A stretch of DNA of 33,555 bases from Desulfocurvus sp. (GCA_020692325.1 JAIMKR010000012.1:51008-84562); one strand, 5' to 3'. Shown: positions 15,554 through 24,200, counted from the stretch's first letter. The notes: generated by a model not told the origin, from the sequence alone. Made by a program: numbers and translations.

Positions 15554-16366
15554 TTAGACCGTCCGCCCCTCCGGCTGGGCGGCGTGGCGCACCGTTTCGC
15601 GCGGGGTGGTTCCGAACTCCTTGCGGAAGGCCGCGATGAACGCAGAGGTCGAGTCGTAGCCGCAGTCCAGCGCCACCTTGGTCACGCTGTCCCCCGCCTC
15701 CAATCCGTCCAGCGACTTGAGCAGCCGCAGCCGACGCCGCCACGCCCGGAAGGTCAATCCCGTGTCGCGTTCGAACAGCCGCGTCAGCGTTCTGGCGGAG
15801 AGCCCGGCGCTTCGCGCCAGTTCGTCCAGCGAGCGCCGGTCGTCGGGGTTCGTCTCCAGCCATGCGGCCACGCGGGCGAGACGTTCGTCGCGCGGGAGCG
15901 GCAGGGAGAACGCCGCCTCTTTCATCTCCCCCAGCTGGTCCAGCAACACCGCCACCAATCTGCCCGCCGGCCCCGACTCGTCGTAGAGCTCCGGCAGCCT
16001 GGTGACGGCGCGGATGAGTTCGCGAACCAGCGGCGTGACGCCGAGCACCCGGCATTCCCCGCCCGTCCAGGGCGCGACGCCGGGCGCGATGTACAGGCTG
16101 CGCATGTGCGTGCGCTCCGTGGACACGGTGCTGTGCTCCACGCCTGCCGGCACCCAGATGGCGCGCTGCGGCGGAGCCAGGTAGCTGCCGACGCGCGTGC
16201 GCACGCCGAGCACGCCGCGCGTGGCGTAGGAGAGCTGGCCCCAAACGTGGGTGTGGGCGCGCACCCACGAGGGCGCGGGCAACTCCTCCACACGGGGGAA
16301 CACCGGCCGGGGCAGGGTGGTGATTCGGGGCAGCGAGCGTTCCATACTTTGTCCGTTTGGCGACAC
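15554..16366 (-). CDS. AraC family transcriptional regulator
   Basis: A 270-residue one-component regulator. The N-terminal cupin-type sensor domain (about 30-110) has the HTHVWGQLSYATRGVLGV stretch and APPQRAIWVPAGVEHS, as in NimR/YeaM-type AraC proteins. The C-terminal domain has the two AraC helix-turn-helix units, SLDELARSAGLSARTLTRLFE and KVALDCGYDSTSAFIAAFRKEFGTTP. It is divergent from the SBF-type transporter gene, so it most likely controls that transporter and itself. The GCGATA/TATCGC half-sites between the two genes are the obvious operators. The start may be GTG 16366 (AAGG close upstream) or ATG 16345. The inducer is unknown. Confidence 0.92.
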   Translation of the reverse strand: MSPNGQSMERSLPRITTLPRPVFPRVEELPAPSWVRAHTHVWGQLSYATRGVLGVRTRVGSYLAPPQRAIWVPAGVEHSTVSTERTHMRSLYIAPGVAPWTGGECRVLGVTPLVRELIRAVTRLPELYDESGPAGRLVAVLLDQLGEMKEAAFSLPLPRDERLARVAAWLETNPDDRRSLDELARSAGLSARTLTRLFERDTGLTFRAWRRRLRLLKSLDGLEAGDSVTKVALDCGYDSTSAFIAAFRKEFGTTPRETVRHAAQPEGRTV

Positions 16367-16380
16367 GCCTTGTCATGTTA

Positions 16381-16458
16381 GCGATAGAAAACCATATCGC
16401 GAAGGTGTAGCTCTGCCAACAGGCAACGTGGCCGGCCCTGCGGCCGCCTATCGCGATA
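16381..16458. promoter_or_regulatory. GCGATA/TATCGC operator array
   Basis: The divergent gap holds GCGATA at 16381-16386, TATCGC at 16395-16400 (an inverted pair with 8 bases between) and a fused perfect palindrome TATCGCGATA at 16449-16458. The last lies just before the transporter's ribosome-binding site (GGAG at 16464). Four half-sites of the same hexamer in 78 bases between an AraC gene and its neighbour make an operator array likely. Binding by this AraC protein is inference. Confidence 0.6.
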
Positions 16459-16473
16459 ACGCTGGAGTTCGCA

Positions 16474-17532
16474 ATGATCGCACGAATTCTGAAGGGGCTG
16501 AGGAAAAACTGGTTTCTGCTGGGCATGGCCGCCGCCGTGGGATTCGCCACGCTGTTTCCCGAAGTGGGCGGCAGCGGAGGCGTCCTTCACGCCGACGTGC
16601 TGGCCAACGTGGGCATGGGGCTGGTGTTCCTGTTTCACGGCGTGGGACTCTCGCCGCAGGCGTTGCGGCTGGGCGTGTCCAACTGGCGGCTGCACCTCAC
16701 CGTGCAGGCCATGACCTATGCAGCCTTCCCCCTCCTCTGGCTCATTCTGAATCCGTTGGTGGGCGGTTTCCTGCCGGCGGACCTGCGGCTGGGCTTTCTG
16801 TACCTCTGCGCGCTGCCGTCCACCATCTCCTCCAGCGTGGCCATGACGGCCATCGCCAAGGGCAACGTGCCCGGGGCCATTTTCGACGCCTCGTTCTCCA
16901 GCCTGCTGGGCATCTTCCTGACGCCGCTCATCGTGGGCCTGGGCTACGTTTCGACCGGCGGACAGGGGCTCTCCATCACCGCCGCCATGCGCGACATCGC
17001 CGTGTTGCTGCTGCTGCCCTTCATCCTGGGGCAGATCCTGCGTCTCTTCACCGGCGGGTGGTTCCAGCGGCACAAGGCTTTCGTGAACACCTTCGACAAG
17101 CTGGTCATTCTCATGCTCGTGTTCACGGCCTTCTGCAATTCCGTCAAGGGTGGCCTGTGGACCAATTACGGCGTCGGCACGTTGACCATGACCATGCTCG
17201 GCTCCGGGACGCTGCTGGCCATCGTTCTGTGCCTGAGCGTCTTCGTCACGCGGCGGCTGGGATTCGGCAAGGAGGACGAGATAGCGGCGGTGTTCTGCGG
17301 GTCCAAGAAGACGCTGGCCTCGGGCGTGCCCATGGCCCGGCTCATCTTCGGCGCGAACCCGGCGCTGGGCGTCATCCTGCTGCCCATCATGTTCTACCAT
17401 CCCATTCAGATCTTCGTCTGCTCCGTCCTCGCGGAGCGCTACGCCCGCCGCCTGCGTCCCTCGCCGGCGCGGGATGCCGCCCAGGGGCGGGTCGAGTCCC
17501 GGACGGCGCAAACCCCGGCGGGCGCCGCGTAG
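16474..17532 (+). CDS. SBF-like/YfeH-type bile acid:sodium symporter family transporter
   Basis: A 352-residue integral membrane protein with about ten hydrophobic helices. It fits the SBF-like family of E. coli YfeH, a relative of bile-acid:sodium symporters and ArsB/ACR3-type carriers. Supporting stretches include FLFHGVGLSPQALRLG, LCALPSTISSSVAMTAIAKGN, the paired FDASFSSLLGIFLTPL, and VFCGSKKTLASGVPMARLIF. Bacterial members are mostly uncharacterised, so the substrate is unknown; an organic anion is only a family-based guess. The start has GGAG about seven bases upstream. The gene is divergent from an AraC regulator that probably controls it, and it is followed by a clear terminator. Confidence 0.92.
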   Translation: MIARILKGLRKNWFLLGMAAAVGFATLFPEVGGSGGVLHADVLANVGMGLVFLFHGVGLSPQALRLGVSNWRLHLTVQAMTYAAFPLLWLILNPLVGGFLPADLRLGFLYLCALPSTISSSVAMTAIAKGNVPGAIFDASFSSLLGIFLTPLIVGLGYVSTGGQGLSITAAMRDIAVLLLLPFILGQILRLFTGGWFQRHKAFVNTFDKLVILMLVFTAFCNSVKGGLWTNYGVGTLTMTMLGSGTLLAIVLCLSVFVTRRLGFGKEDEIAAVFCGSKKTLASGVPMARLIFGANPALGVILLPIMFYHPIQIFVCSVLAERYARRLRPSPARDAAQGRVESRTAQTPAGAA

Positions 17533-17605
17533 GAAGGTCGGACGAAGGGTTCCTCCTCCGGCGCGGAGGGGCTGCTCCCGCTGCCTCTCCGCGTCCTCCA
17601 AAGGA

Positions 17606-17645
17606 AAAGTCCCCCTGCGGACGTGTCGCACGGGGGCTTTCTTTT
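17606..17645 (+). terminator. Intrinsic terminator after the transporter
   Basis: AAAGTCCCCCTGCG pairs with CGCACGGGGGCTTT around a short GACGTGT loop, followed by CTTTT. It lies about 75 bases past the transporter stop and 45 bases before the stop of the convergent NFACT gene. The mirrored A-rich flank means it can also act on the minus strand. Confidence 0.85.
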
Positions 17646-17690
17646 GGTGAAAATCGGACTGCCAGCCTGGCCGGCCAACGACCTGACCGC

Positions 17691-19241
17691 TTATCGGCGG
17701 GCCTGCGTGGCTGCGGTAGGTTCCAGGCGCAGCCGCTCCTCGAGCGAGGGGTCGAGACTCACCAGGACGGTCCGCTCCACCTCGTCCACGGCCACGGAGC
17801 CCATGGCCGCGCCCTTGACCTTGCGCACATCCTTGACGCGCGCCACGAGCACCTCGGCCTTGGCGTCGTCCTTGCGGTAGCTCTTGAGCGCGCACAGTGT
17901 GGCGGCCTCGACGAGGCTGCGCTCGGGCACGGGCTGGTCGGGATAGTCGCGCCGCAGAATGACGTGGGCGCTGGGGCCGCCGGCCACGTGCAGCCAGTAG
18001 TCGTGTGGCGAGGCCGCGCGCGAGAGCATGGCGTGGTTGGCCTGGCTGCTCTTGCCGCGCAGGGCCAGGAAACCGTCGGACGTGCGGAAGAGCGCCACGG
18101 CGAGCCCCTGATAGCGTTTGGGCAGCGTCGGAGGGGGCAGGGAGGGCGATCCCGGAACCGCCTCGGCCGCGCGCGCGGGCAGCACCTCCGGCCCCACGCC
18201 GGCCAGCAGATCGGCCCGGCGGCGCGCCACGTGCTCCAGCCCGCGCCGGCCCTTGGCGGCCAGCTTGAACAGCCGGGCCATGTTCTCCGATGGGGAGAGC
18301 CTGGGGTCGAGCGGCACGGTCAGCCTGCCATAGGTCGGATGCTCCAGTTCGATGCTTTCGGCCTGGGGAGTGCGCTTCATGGTGGAGAGGGCGATTTGTA
18401 ACGCCTCGGCCGGCTTGGCCAGCCTGGCGAGTTCGTTGTGCCGGGCCTCGTCGCGGTCGAGTAGGGCCAGCTGACGTTTGAGCCGGCGTTTCGCGGCGGC
18501 GGCGCGGTCGTTCTCCTCGCGCGCCTCCAACCGGTTCAGCTGCCCGAAAAGGGCGCGTTCGCCATGGATGCGCGCGGCTTCCAAAGCCGAGTCGAAGCGC
18601 TGGGCGCTCGCTGTGGCGTCGAGGGGCGGCCAGCACAGCGGCGACGCCGCGTTTTCGCCATCGGCCGGCAGGTGGAAGCCGTCGGCGCGACCGGTCTTGA
18701 GACGGTTCAGCAGTTCCGCGGCGCCCACGGGATCCTGGCGGGCGAGGGCGGCCAGATGCGCGCGCAGCGGAGGCGTGGCCTGCGGAAATTCGCGCCAGAC
18801 CTCGGCGTCGTCGAGCAAGCGTGGCAACTCCGGCCAAGTTGGCTCCGGCGGGAGGGGGAAGTCGTCGGTGAGGGTGAGGTCGTCGCGCAGATCGAACACC
18901 AGCCAGCGGCCGGCTTCGGGCAGGTCGCGCGGGGAGAGCTCGAAGGCCAGACGCAGGCGCGGCCAATCCACGCGGGCTTGGCCGATTCGACGGCCGTTCA
19001 GGCGTTTGCGCAGCCACATGACGCGGGCCGGGGCCTGCGCCGGGTTGGCCGCGCGATCGCGCGAGAGGAAGAGAAGTCCCGCCGACTTGGCGGGCCGGAA
19101 CGCCAGATGGAATTTCCGTCCCTGGCCGTAAAACGTCAGGACCAGTACTCCATCCGCCGGGCCATGGACCTTTTCGATGCGGCCGCCGTACAAGGCTGTC
19201 GCCAGTTCCGCCGTCAGGAACCGGAAGAAGTTGGCTTCCAC
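17691..19241 (-). CDS. Divergent NFACT (RqcH/Tae2-like) protein
   Basis: A 516-residue NFACT protein, of the RqcH/Rqc2 group that binds the obstructed large ribosomal subunit and can add C-terminal alanine tails. The N-terminal NFACT-N domain (1-120), a coiled coil (about 225-300) and the C-terminal NFACT-R domain are visible. NFACT-R carries KRYQGLAVALFRTSDGFLAL, SPHDYWLHVAGGPSAHVILR and VKDVRKVKGAAMGSVAV. The tRNA-related motifs are altered: the region matching the Asp-Arg pair of B. subtilis RqcH reads ARVDWPRLRLAF. The conserved GRHSN-type element reads as FDLRDD. GTG start at 19241 with GGGAGG upstream; a longer frame to 19418 would overlap dksA and is unsupported. It lies 59 bases after dksA on the same strand. 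Confidence 0.88.
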   Translation of the reverse strand: MEANFFRFLTAELATALYGGRIEKVHGPADGVLVLTFYGQGRKFHLAFRPAKSAGLLFLSRDRAANPAQAPARVMWLRKRLNGRRIGQARVDWPRLRLAFELSPRDLPEAGRWLVFDLRDDLTLTDDFPLPPEPTWPELPRLLDDAEVWREFPQATPPLRAHLAALARQDPVGAAELLNRLKTGRADGFHLPADGENAASPLCWPPLDATASAQRFDSALEAARIHGERALFGQLNRLEAREENDRAAAAKRRLKRQLALLDRDEARHNELARLAKPAEALQIALSTMKRTPQAESIELEHPTYGRLTVPLDPRLSPSENMARLFKLAAKGRRGLEHVARRRADLLAGVGPEVLPARAAEAVPGSPSLPPPTLPKRYQGLAVALFRTSDGFLALRGKSSQANHAMLSRAASPHDYWLHVAGGPSAHVILRRDYPDQPVPERSLVEAATLCALKSYRKDDAKAEVLVARVKDVRKVKGAAMGSVAVDEVERTVLVSLDPSLEERLRLEPTAATQARR

Positions 19242-19300
19242 CCGTCGCCTCCCGGCAGGAATACGTGATGCGCCGCGAAGTGTCGCAGATCGGTCGTGGG

Positions 19301-19663
19301 CTAATCGCCGCGGACCTTCTCGTCCTCTTCCTGCTTGCTTTTGCAGTTGATGCACAAGGTGGTCATGGGTCGGGCCTTGAGCCGGGCTATGCTGATGTCG
19401 TCTCCGCACTCCGTGCAAATGCCGAATTCGCCGTCGTCGATGCGCGTGAGCGCCTGCTGGATCTTCTTGATGAGCTTTCGCTCACGGTCGCGCAGACGCA
19501 GCGTGAAGGCGCGGTCGGACTCGGCTGTGGCACGGTCGGCGGGATCGGCGTACACCTCGACGGTTTCCGTCATGTCGTCGATGGTGGCTTGCCCCTTCTG
19601 GAGGATGTCCGCCAGCATGGAGTTGAGCATGTCCCGGAAGAATTGAATGTCCTTGGCTTCCAT
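19301..19663 (-). CDS. dksA: RNA polymerase-binding transcription factor DksA (short form)
   Basis: DksA enters the RNA polymerase secondary channel and with ppGpp resets rRNA and biosynthetic promoters. The 120 residues include the coiled-coil tip aspartates D40 and D43 in YADPADRAT, then RLRDRERKLIKKIQQAL and the zinc finger CX2C-X17-CX2C (CTEC ... CINC). The protein is shorter than E. coli DksA (151 residues) because the N-terminal region is reduced. Start: ATG 19663 has AGGAG seven bases upstream; an in-frame TTG at 19669 lies too close to that site. The leader holds an 8-bp inverted repeat. The divergent-NFACT gene follows and may be co-transcribed. Confidence 0.95.
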   Translation of the reverse strand: MEAKDIQFFRDMLNSMLADILQKGQATIDDMTETVEVYADPADRATAESDRAFTLRLRDRERKLIKKIQQALTRIDDGEFGICTECGDDISIARLKARPMTTLCINCKSKQEEDEKVRGD

Positions 19664-19680
19664 GGGCAATCTCCTGGATG

Positions 19681-19716
19681 GGAGGGGATGCGGGATTCAA
19701 ACGGATTGTCCCCTCC
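19681..19716 (-). promoter_or_regulatory. GGAGGGGA/TCCCCTCC hairpin in dksA leader
   Basis: GGAGGGGA at 19681-19688 and TCCCCTCC at 19709-19716 are perfect complements around 20 bases. On dksA mRNA the GGAGGGGA arm comes first and the pyrimidine arm ends a few bases before the true AGGAG. The pyrimidine arm can therefore pair with either purine tract, which would allow alternative folds that hide or expose the ribosome-binding site. A weak TTTACA-N16-TTTATC promoter lies further upstream at 19738-19765 (minus). Confidence 0.45.
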
Positions 19717-19900
19717 GAATAGAAAACGAATGCGCCTGATAAACCGAAAACAGAGGTGTTGTAAAGTACCTTCAAAATGATGCACGGAAAGCTTGTCAGC
19801 GAGGCCAACCTTGTGTAGAGGTTCACGCGGACGCCGTGACCGCGTCCCAACCGCCAGTGCGACCGTGACAAGAAAATCTTGAAATGTTGCGGGTAGCGGC

Positions 19901-19929
19901 TTGACAGGTGGAAGGGGCGAGGGTAGACA
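19901..19929 (+). promoter_or_regulatory. Promoter of tRNA-Gly
   Basis: A perfect -35 TTGACA at 19901-19906 and -10 TAGACA at 19924-19929 are separated by exactly 17 bases. Transcription would begin about 19936, nine bases before the tRNA. The stretch after the -10 is GC-rich (GGGCTCCC), as in stringently controlled stable-RNA promoters; that control is inference. Confidence 0.82.
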
Positions 19930-19944
19930 AGGGCTCCCTTTTGA

Positions 19945-20019
<75 letters not shown>

Positions 20020-20030
20020 TAGTAAAAATC

Positions 20031-20068
20031 GAAGGGCCGGTCCGTTCCACGGATCGGCCCTTTTCTTT
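20031..20068 (+). terminator. Terminator of tRNA-Gly
   Basis: GGGCCGGTCCG (20034-20044) pairs with CGGATCGGCCC (20050-20060) with a single G-U pair and a TTCCA loop, followed by TTTTCTTT. It starts 12 bases after the tRNA end. Confidence 0.93.
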
Positions 20069-20084
20069 CTCCCGGTGTGGGCAC

Positions 20085-20113
20085 GAAAAAAGACCGGCCC
20101 TGTGCGGACCGGC
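20085..20113 (-). terminator. Terminator of the small minus-strand gene
   Basis: Read on the minus strand, CCGGTCC pairs with GGGCCGG around GCACA (one G-U pair) and is followed by TCTTTTTT. It lies 30 bases past the stop of the small gene ending at 20143 and faces the tRNA terminator. Its arm is part of an 11-bp inverted repeat shared with that terminator. Confidence 0.85.
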
Positions 20114-20142
20114 CCGGATGGTTGGCGGAGTCGATTTCGACG

Positions 20143-20379
20143 CTAACGCAGCTCGCCGCAGCTGGAGCGCACCTGCAGCTCCTGGAGGATGAGCCGCTCG
20201 TATTCGGGATGCGAGCGTTCGTCGGTCGACGCGTCTACGGCGGTCAGCGGATCGGTCGCGCCGAGCAGACGCGAGATGTGCTGGGTCTCTTCCCAGAAGT
20301 CCAGCAGTTCATCGTCGCCAAGGGACTTGATCTGCTCCTCAAGGGTGAAGACGTCGTCGGAAGCCGCGAATTGACCCAT
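20143..20379 (-). CDS. Small acidic protein of unknown function
   Basis: A 78-residue acidic, mostly helical protein that I do not recognise. It begins MGQFAASDDVFTLEEQIKSL, contains DDELLDFWEETQHISRLLGA and ends in a basic-acidic tail with one Cys. It has no signal peptide or membrane helix. ATG 20379 is chosen because AAGGA lies about nine bases upstream; also, a TTGACG-N17-TAACAG promoter (20439-20467, minus) would start transcription near 20432, after the alternative ATGs at 20436 and 20430. A proper terminator follows, so it is a complete single-gene unit and very likely real. It is divergent from cheW. Confidence 0.72.
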   Translation of the reverse strand: MGQFAASDDVFTLEEQIKSLGDDELLDFWEETQHISRLLGATDPLTAVDASTDERSHPEYERLILQELQVRSSCGELR

Positions 20380-20424
20380 GTGCACGCCGTCCTTGCGGTG
20401 TAAAGTTGCGGCCGGTTTCGACCG

Positions 20425-20467
20425 ATGCATTTGCATTACTGTTACTCGTTTCGTTGTGCGGCGTCAA
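20425..20467 (-). promoter_or_regulatory. Promoter and palindrome before the small gene
   Basis: On the minus strand, TTGACG (20462-20467) and TAACAG (20439-20444) are 17 bases apart. Just downstream, at the expected transcription start, ATGCA and TGCAT form a palindrome around TT (20425-20436). That position suits a repressor site. The -10 matches only moderately. Confidence 0.42.
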
Positions 20468-20631
20468 ACCTGCGAAGGCTTCACCGAATGGGGCCGCGCA
20501 GCGCAGCCTCCGAGCGGGGGACAGCTATTGAAAAATGCGTTGACAACCGGACGCGTTGCTGCGAAAAACTCATAGGAGGCGGCGTGCCCATCGCAGGGCC
20601 GCCGGCATGGCGCATAACCAGGGAGCCGCTT

Positions 20632-21108
20632 ATGGAAGAAAATGTGCAACGGCAGGACGCCGCCCTGATCCAGCTCGTGACCTTCAGCATCGGTGAGGAG
20701 GAATTCGGCGTGGATATCCTCAAGGTGCAGGAGATCATCCGCACCATGGAGATCACACGCGTTCCCCGCGCGCCGGAGTTTGTCGAGGGCGTCATCAATC
20801 TGCGTGGCAAGGTCATCCCCATCATCGATCTGCGCCGGCGCTTCAAGCTGGCTGACCGCGCCCATGATAAGCACACCCGCATCATCGTTATCGAGATCAA
20901 TAGCATGGTCGTCGGTTTCGTGGTCGATTCCGTGTCCGAGGTGCTCAGAATTCCCGCCAATACGGTGGAGCCGCCTCCGCCGGTCGTTTCCGGGCTCGAC
21001 TCCGAGTACATCAGCGGCGTCGGCAAGCTGGAAGACCGGCTGCTCATTCTGCTTGACCTGAACAAGCTGTTGAGCAGTGAGGAGCACGACGCGCTCACCA
21101 CAGTGTAG
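20632..21108 (+). CDS. cheW: Chemotaxis coupling protein CheW
   Basis: CheW links methyl-accepting chemoreceptors to the kinase CheA. The 158-residue protein is a single CheW domain with QLVTFSIGEEEFGVDILKVQEI, VPRAPEFVEGVINLRGKVIPIIDLR (the classic NLRG.V.P..DLR motif), VVGFVVDSVSEVLRI and a closing ISGVGKLEDRLLILLDLNKLL. The ATG at 20632 has GGGAG six to seven bases upstream. A GTG at 20584, four bases after AGGAGG, is in frame and would add 16 residues, but family members start near the chosen ATG. A TTGACA at 20540 may be part of the promoter. No other chemotaxis gene is in the window. A strong terminator follows. Confidence 0.95.
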   Translation: MEENVQRQDAALIQLVTFSIGEEEFGVDILKVQEIIRTMEITRVPRAPEFVEGVINLRGKVIPIIDLRRRFKLADRAHDKHTRIIVIEINSMVVGFVVDSVSEVLRIPANTVEPPPPVVSGLDSEYISGVGKLEDRLLILLDLNKLLSSEEHDALTTV

Positions 21109-21133
21109 GCCGATCGCGACGAGAGAAGTTTAC

Positions 21134-21179
21134 GGGCCGCTACTTCGCGCCGTCTGCGAAGTGGCGGTCCTGTTTTTTT
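21134..21179 (+). terminator. Strong terminator between cheW and mfd
   Basis: CCGCTACTTCGC and GCGAAGTGGCGG form a 12-bp stem with one U-G pair, followed by TGTTTTTTT. It begins 26 bases past the cheW stop, so mfd should have its own promoter in the following 60 bases, where I see no convincing match. Confidence 0.93.
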
Positions 21180-21240
21180 CATAAGCCGAATTTGAACGCG
21201 CCCTCGTCAGTGCACGGCGGCGCGTTTTGGAGCGTTGCCG

Positions 21241-24200
21241 GTGCAATTTCCTGTCGAGTTCGCGGAGTTCTTCAAGGGGCGGGGCTCGGCCCTGCGGGTG
21301 TTCAAGGGCGGGCCGGGTGTGCAGGCGCTGCTGGCCCACAGTTTGCGCGCGGCGGGACAGGAGGTCGTTCTCGTGGCCGCCGGCGCGCGGGAATTCCGGG
21401 AGCTCGGCGCGCTGCTCGCATTGTTCTCCGGCGAATCCGACGATCCTGCTATCCCGTCCTTCGAGCGGTCCGTCGTCGCCCTGCCGCAGCATTTGCCCAA
21501 GAAGCCGCTGGCCGAGGACTGGGGGCCGCGCTGGGCCGCGCTGCACGGCCTGTGCTTCGGCCGCAAGCCGCGCATCATCCTGCTCACTGTGGACAACCTG
21601 CTGCCCCGCTGGCCATCCGTGGAGGTGGCGGAGCAGAGCTGCCTGACCCTCACCAGGGGCGAAACCCTTTCGCCGGAACTGGTGCTGGAACAGGCCGTGG
21701 CCTGGGGCTACGCGCGCCGCCCCGTCGTCACCGCGGCGGGGGAGATCGCCGTGCGCGGCGACATCGTGGACATCCACGCCCCGGGCTACGAACTGCCGCT
21801 GCGTCTCGAATTTTTTGGTGACACCCTCGATGAGCTGCGGCTCTTCGACCCCGGCACGCAGCGTTCGCGCGCGGACTTGAAGGAGGCCACGATCCTGCCC
21901 GTGGCACCGGCAGTGCTCTCGCGGTCGAGTATGGAGCGGGCGCTCGAATTGTGGCGCAGCCTGCGCGTGCGCGGCGAAATGGCCGTGGGCGAGGAGCGCG
22001 AGCTCGACGAGCGTCTGGAGCGTTCGGACGCGGGCGTCTGGCCCGGTCTGTTCTATCCCGACGCCGTGGCGCTGGACGCCTATCTGCCGCAGGACGCGGT
22101 GTACGTGCTGGCCTCGTCGCAGGAGCTGCGCAGCCGGCTGGAGGATCAGCACGCGGCCTGGCGCTCGTTTCTGGAGCGCGAGCAGGCCGAGGATGGCTGG
22201 CGTTGGCCGCTTTCCTCCCTGTGCTGGCCGGAGGAGCGCGCGCGCAAGACCTGGCTGGGCAAGCGGCAGGTTGTGTTCGAGGATTTGCTCCTGGGCCAGG
22301 AAAAGAGCGGGGTGGACCTGCCGGAGAAGGCGTACAGGAGCTTTTCCGATCTGTTCTGGCGCCCGGATCAGGCCCGGCGACCCTGGTCGGCCCTCACCTC
22401 CGCGCTCAAGGAGTGGAGCGCCTCGGGCCGGCAGGTGGCGCTGAGCTTCCACACGGAGCGTTCGCGACACAAATTCCTCTCGCTGGCCGAGCAGGAGGGG
22501 GTCGGCGTCAGCCAGTCCTTTCAGTCGATTCAGAGCGTCGGACGCGGCGTGTGCGCTCTGCTCTCGCCGCTCAAGGCCGGGTTCGAGATCGAGAGTCTGG
22601 GGCTTTCCGTCCTGCCTGAGGATATTCTCCAGCCGGCGCAAGCCCCGGCCGCGCGCACCGACCGCAAGAAGGCCTTCGAGGGCCTCTCGCGTCACGACGA
22701 CCTGGCCCCGGACGATTTGCTCGTGCATCGCGACTACGGTCTTTCGCGCTTCGGCGGGCTGCATCATCTTAAAATAGGCGATGTGGCCAACGATTATCTG
22801 CTGCTTTTCTTCGACGGCGACGACAAGCTGTACCTGCCCGTGGACCGCATGAACCTTGTGCAGCGCTACAAGGGCCCCGAGGGCGTGGATCCGCACCTGG
22901 ACAAGCTGGGCGGCGGCCTGTGGGCCAAAAGCACCGAACGCGCCCGCAAGGCCATTGAGAAGATCGCCCAGGATCTGGTGTCCATGTACGCCTTCCGCCG
23001 GGTGGCCAAGGGATTCTCCTACGGTCCGCCGGACGAGATGTACCGCGAGTTCGAGGCCACCTTTGGTTTCGAGGAGACCCCGGATCAGGCCAAGGCCATC
23101 GATGACGTCTTCGCCGACATGGCCGGCCCCGAGCCCATGGACCGGCTCGTCTGCGGCGACGTGGGCTTCGGCAAGACCGAGGTGGCCCTGCGCGCGGCTT
23201 TCCGCGCCGTGGCCGAGGGCCGGCAGGTGGTCCTGCTCTGTCCCACGACAGTGCTGGCCGAGCAGCACTATCAGACGTTCACCCGGCGCATGGAGGGTTT
23301 CCCCGTGCGCATTGGAATGCTCTCGCGCTTCGTGCCCGCCGCGCACCAGAAGGTCGTCATCAAGGCCGCCGCGCGCGGTGAGATCGACATCCTCATCGGC
23401 ACGCACCGTCTGCTCTCCGGCGACGTGGAACTGCCCAATCTCGGCCTGCTCATCCTCGACGAGGAACAGCGTTTCGGCGTGAAGCATAAGGAAAAGCTCA
23501 AACTCCTGCGCAAGAACATCGACGTGCTCACCCTCACCGCCACCCCCATTCCGCGCACCTTGCAGCTTTCCCTCTCCGGCATCCGCGGCCTGTCGGTCAT
23601 CGAGACACCGCCCGAGGACCGCAAGCCCGTGGAAACCGCGCTCGTCGAGCGCGACGACACGTTGCTCGGCAATGTCCTTAAGCGCGAGCTTGAGCGCGGC
23701 GGCCAGGTGTTCTGGGTGTACAACCGCGTGCAGGGGCTGGATCAGGTGGCCGAGTACGTGAAAAAACTCGCGCCCAACGCCCGCGTGGGCATGGCCCACG
23801 GCCAAATGACCGAGCGCACTCTCGAGGACGCCATGCACGCCTTCTGGCACAAGGACCTGGATGTCCTGGTGTGCACGGCCATCGTTGAATCCGGCCTGGA
23901 CTTCCCCAACGCCAACACGCTCATCGTGGACCAGGCGCAGCTCTTCGGCCTGGGGCAGTTGTACCAGCTGCGCGGCCGCGTGGGCCGCAGCGACCGGCAG
24001 GCGTACGCCTATTTCGTGGTCCCGAGCCTGGAGCGCCTGCCGGAGATCTCCAAGCGCCGCCTGCGCATCATTTTGGAATTGGATTACCTGGGCGCTGGCT
24101 TCCAGGTGGCCATGGAGGACCTGCGCCTGCGCGGCGCGGGCAACATTCTGGGCGAGGTGCAGAGCGGGCAGATCGCCCGCGTTGGGCTCGACCTCTTTCT

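Noticed and set aside
16378-19017. Minus-strand frame of about 880 codons across the transporter and the NFACT gene
   Set aside because: It lies antisense to the transporter and out of frame with the NFACT gene; its translation is low-complexity.
19242-19418. N-terminal extension of the NFACT gene into dksA
   Set aside because: It would overlap dksA in another frame and has no family similarity; GTG 19241 has a good GGGAGG.
20584-20631. Extended CheW start at GTG 20584 after AGGAGG
   Set aside because: The added 16 residues are unlike CheW N-termini, and ATG 20632 has its own GGGAG. It is kept as an alternative in the cheW entry.
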